Positions 62,611 through 64,000 of a stretch of DNA of 64,000 nt are shown here, in pieces. The stretch's first letter is position 1. Each line of letters begins with the position of its first letter. Origin of the DNA: Enterobacteriaceae bacterium RIT693 (GTDB lineage: Bacteria > Pseudomonadota > Gammaproteobacteria > Enterobacterales > Enterobacteriaceae); contig WJYK01000002.1 in assembly GCA_009668225.1 (NCBI GenBank), positions 62,001 to 126,000 on the forward strand, written 5' to 3'. Below the pieces are notes generated by a model. That model was not told the DNA's origin. It made no database searches and saw only the letters and a list, made by a program, of their open reading frames with translations. Position numbers and translations under genes: made by a program.

Positions 62611-62698
62611 TTTTGCGCTCCAGCGGTTGTGTTTGACGCTTAAAGTGTCGTTGAACACGTCCGTTTTTCTGTAGCGCAATCCTGTTTGATGCTTGCAC

Positions 62699-62864
62699 AA
62701 TCCTGCAAATCAGGATTCAGATTGATGACAAACAGCCGAAAAACGTGGTTTTCGACTGTTTGGGGCAAACCAGAGAACATTATTCATTGTTTTTATTAGA
62801 CCTGGGGTCGGACTTTTTAGAGCAATGAACTTTGTCAGCAGTCTCAATCCTGCAAAGCAGGATT
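62699..62864. mobile_element. 129 bp repeat between duplicated terminator hairpins, copy B
   Basis: The core at 62718-62846 is the same as copy A (34557-34685) at 127 of 129 positions. Here the flanks are AATCCTGCAAATCAGGATT (62699-62717) and AATCCTGCAAAGCAGGATT (62846-62864), each self-complementary and unrelated to the flanks of copy A. The right copy, read on the minus strand, is the terminator position of the PACE gene. Confidence 0.75.
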
Positions 62865-62874
62865 ATTTTTTCTT

Positions 62875-63315
62875 CTACTGTCTCTCGGCTATGGCCTGAA
62901 AGCGTTTCGCGCGTAGCCAGTCGTAGCACCAGTTATAAACCACGGTGTACGGCAGGAAGAACAGGAAGAAACCAATCTCTACCATCAGCGCCTGCAGCAG
63001 CGTGACGTTCAGCATCCACGCGGCGAGCGGCAGACCAATCAGAATAAAGCCCCCTTCAAAGCCCAGCGCGTGAGCAATGCGCAGCCCCATGCCACGCTTG
63101 CGTGACGGCGGGTAAAATTTATCAAACCCGGCGTTGTAAATAATGTTCCAGACCATCGCGACGGTGGACAGCATGATGGCCAGCGCCCCCATCTGGAACA
63201 GGGGTTTGTTCATCAGCCAGGCGGCGGTTGGCGCACAGATACCAATGGCGATGGCTTCGAAGCCGACGGCATGCACGATGCGCTCAGAAAGGCTTCTGTT
63301 GTTTTGCGATTTCAT
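62875..63315 (-). CDS. PACE-family multidrug/biocide efflux protein
   Basis: 146 aa with four membrane helices in two 'bacterial transmembrane pair' repeats (RIVHAVGFEAIAIGICAPTAAWL and RIAHALGFEGGFILIGLPLAAWM). Family exports chlorhexidine-like biocides and short polyamines. Divergent from a LysR-type gene, the arrangement of aceI/aceR. Confidence 0.9.
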   Translation of the reverse strand: MKSQNNRSLSERIVHAVGFEAIAIGICAPTAAWLMNKPLFQMGALAIMLSTVAMVWNIIYNAGFDKFYPPSRKRGMGLRIAHALGFEGGFILIGLPLAAWMLNVTLLQALMVEIGFFLFFLPYTVVYNWCYDWLRAKRFQAIAERQ

Positions 63316-63403
63316 TTTGATGACTCCTTTTTCACAAGGCCGCCATTATCATCGTAATTATTGATATGATATAGCTAACAGCCATCGATAAAAGCGATAG
63401 TTT
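63316..63403. promoter_or_regulatory. Divergent PACE / LysR control region
   Basis: 88 bp gap containing ATCG-N7-CGAT (63384-63398), a LysR-type inverted repeat directly before the regulator start, and AT-rich sequence with possible -10 elements (TATGAT, TATAGC). Confidence 0.5.
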
Positions 63404-64000
63404 ATGCGTTACTCTCCTGAATCACTGGAAGCCTTTTTGCAGGCCGTTGAAACGGGTTCTTTTTCCGCTGCAGCGCGTAAGCTGAAGAAGAGCCAGTCAA
63501 CCATCAGCAGCGCCATTGCCAATCTGGAGGCAGATCTCGGCGTCACTCTGTTTGATCGCCACGCCAGACAGCCAACGCTCACCCCACATGGGCAGCGTGT
63601 TTTGCCCTATGTGCAGGCGATTTTTGCCGCCAGCGAGCGGCTGGATGAAGTGTCCGTCAGGCTGGCCGACAACGTCGAACCTCGCCTGACTTTTGTGCTT
63701 TCCGACATGTGGCAAACCGCCCACCATGAATCCATCCTGCAACAGTTTTCCGAGCGCTACCCGGACATCGAATTTGAGTGCATCATTGCCGAAGATGAAG
63801 ACGTGATCGATAGTCTGCAGATTGGCCGCGCCCACGTCGGCGTGCTGCGGGTTCAGGCAAGTTACCCGCCGGATATCACCGTCGCCCGCCTCCAGGTCGG
63901 CGCAGAGATGACGATTTTTATCCATCGCGATCACCGGCTTGCAAAGCAGACCGAGGTGCGAATGGATGAGCTACATACCGTGCGGCAGCTGGTGCTTAAA
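63404..64000 (+). CDS. LysR-family regulator, 3' end cut by window edge
   Basis: Open from ATG 63404 to the window edge (199 codons). N-terminal winged helix (SLEAFLQAVETGSFSAAARK, then STISSAIANLEADLGVTLF) and the first lobe of the co-inducer domain. Probably regulates the divergent PACE gene, like AceR. Confidence 0.92.
   Translation, partial: MRYSPESLEAFLQAVETGSFSAAARKLKKSQSTISSAIANLEADLGVTLFDRHARQPTLTPHGQRVLPYVQAIFAASERLDEVSVRLADNVEPRLTFVLSDMWQTAHHESILQQFSERYPDIEFECIIAEDEDVIDSLQIGRAHVGVLRVQASYPPDITVARLQVGAEMTIFIHRDHRLAKQTEVRMDELHTVRQLVLK

Noticed and set aside
1-64000. CRISPR arrays, tRNA and rRNA genes, prophage or integrase genes
   Set aside because: No regularly spaced repeats, cloverleaf-like sequences, ribosomal RNA or integrase/transposase reading frames were recognised anywhere.

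Overview
The window is chromosomal DNA of a gammaproteobacterium in the Enterobacteriaceae, related to but distinct from Escherichia. It carries the block known in E. coli K-12 as glsB-sad-yneJ, sotB-marC-marRAB-eamA-ydeE, plus yneE, mgtS and tam, all with near-E. coli protein sequences. In K-12 these lie within one short interval. Here yneE, mgtS and tam sit about 36 to 47 kb beyond ydeE, with accessory genes between, so the interval has been rearranged and expanded. The genus cannot be fixed from the sequence alone. I found no tRNA, rRNA or CRISPR array.

Layout. 1-6.3 kb: truncated glutaminase glsB, a chemoreceptor, succinate semialdehyde dehydrogenase sad, its LysR neighbour, and a thiosulfate uptake pair. 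6.4-13 kb: a PhzF-like enzyme, sotB, marC and marRAB with a fully recognisable marO operator, eamA and ydeE. 13-14.2 kb: a double-GNAT acetyltransferase. 14.2-26.1 kb: one long leftward cluster, atzF-uca-gntR-urtABCDE, for ATP-dependent urea degradation plus a urea ABC importer. It is preceded by a sigma-54 promoter match and an NtrC-like site, so it looks nitrogen regulated. 26.2-35.3 kb: an NAD(P)-dependent reductase, a DppA-like binding protein, an amidotransferase, an Lrp/MFS pair, a MarR-HlyD-DUF2955 efflux operon and a flavodoxin-like quinone reductase. 35.5-42 kb: the tightly coupled srfABC operon. 42-43 kb: an inverted-repeat-bounded element, then a leader ORF with a large hairpin ahead of an ABC-F gene. 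43-49.8 kb: ABC-F ATPase, hydrolase, phytase-like esterase, a second chemoreceptor under a FliA-type promoter, and bestrophin yneE. 49.8-52.9 kb: a type VI secretion effector/immunity islet (PAAR-Tle1 lipase, frameshifted; DUF2931 lipoprotein; remnant of a second copy). 52.9-56.2 kb: ArsR, monooxygenase, TauE-type exporter, rhodanese and a FtrA-like regulator. 56.3-64 kb: mgtS with a PhoP-type promoter, an RcnB-like protein, an orphan MafI-type immunity gene, hydrolases, tam, an AraC/aldehyde dehydrogenase pair, and a PACE efflux gene divergent from a truncated LysR gene.

The most unusual structures are non-coding. Two copies of a 129 bp sequence (127 of 129 positions identical) each lie between duplicated copies of a different gene's terminator hairpin, as if a small mobile element inserts at terminators and duplicates them. 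A 567 bp segment is bounded by 49 bp inverted repeats, each carrying a similar outward-facing reading-frame end. Two copies of a C-rich terminal-inverted-repeat element lie at 18.4 and 27.4 kb.
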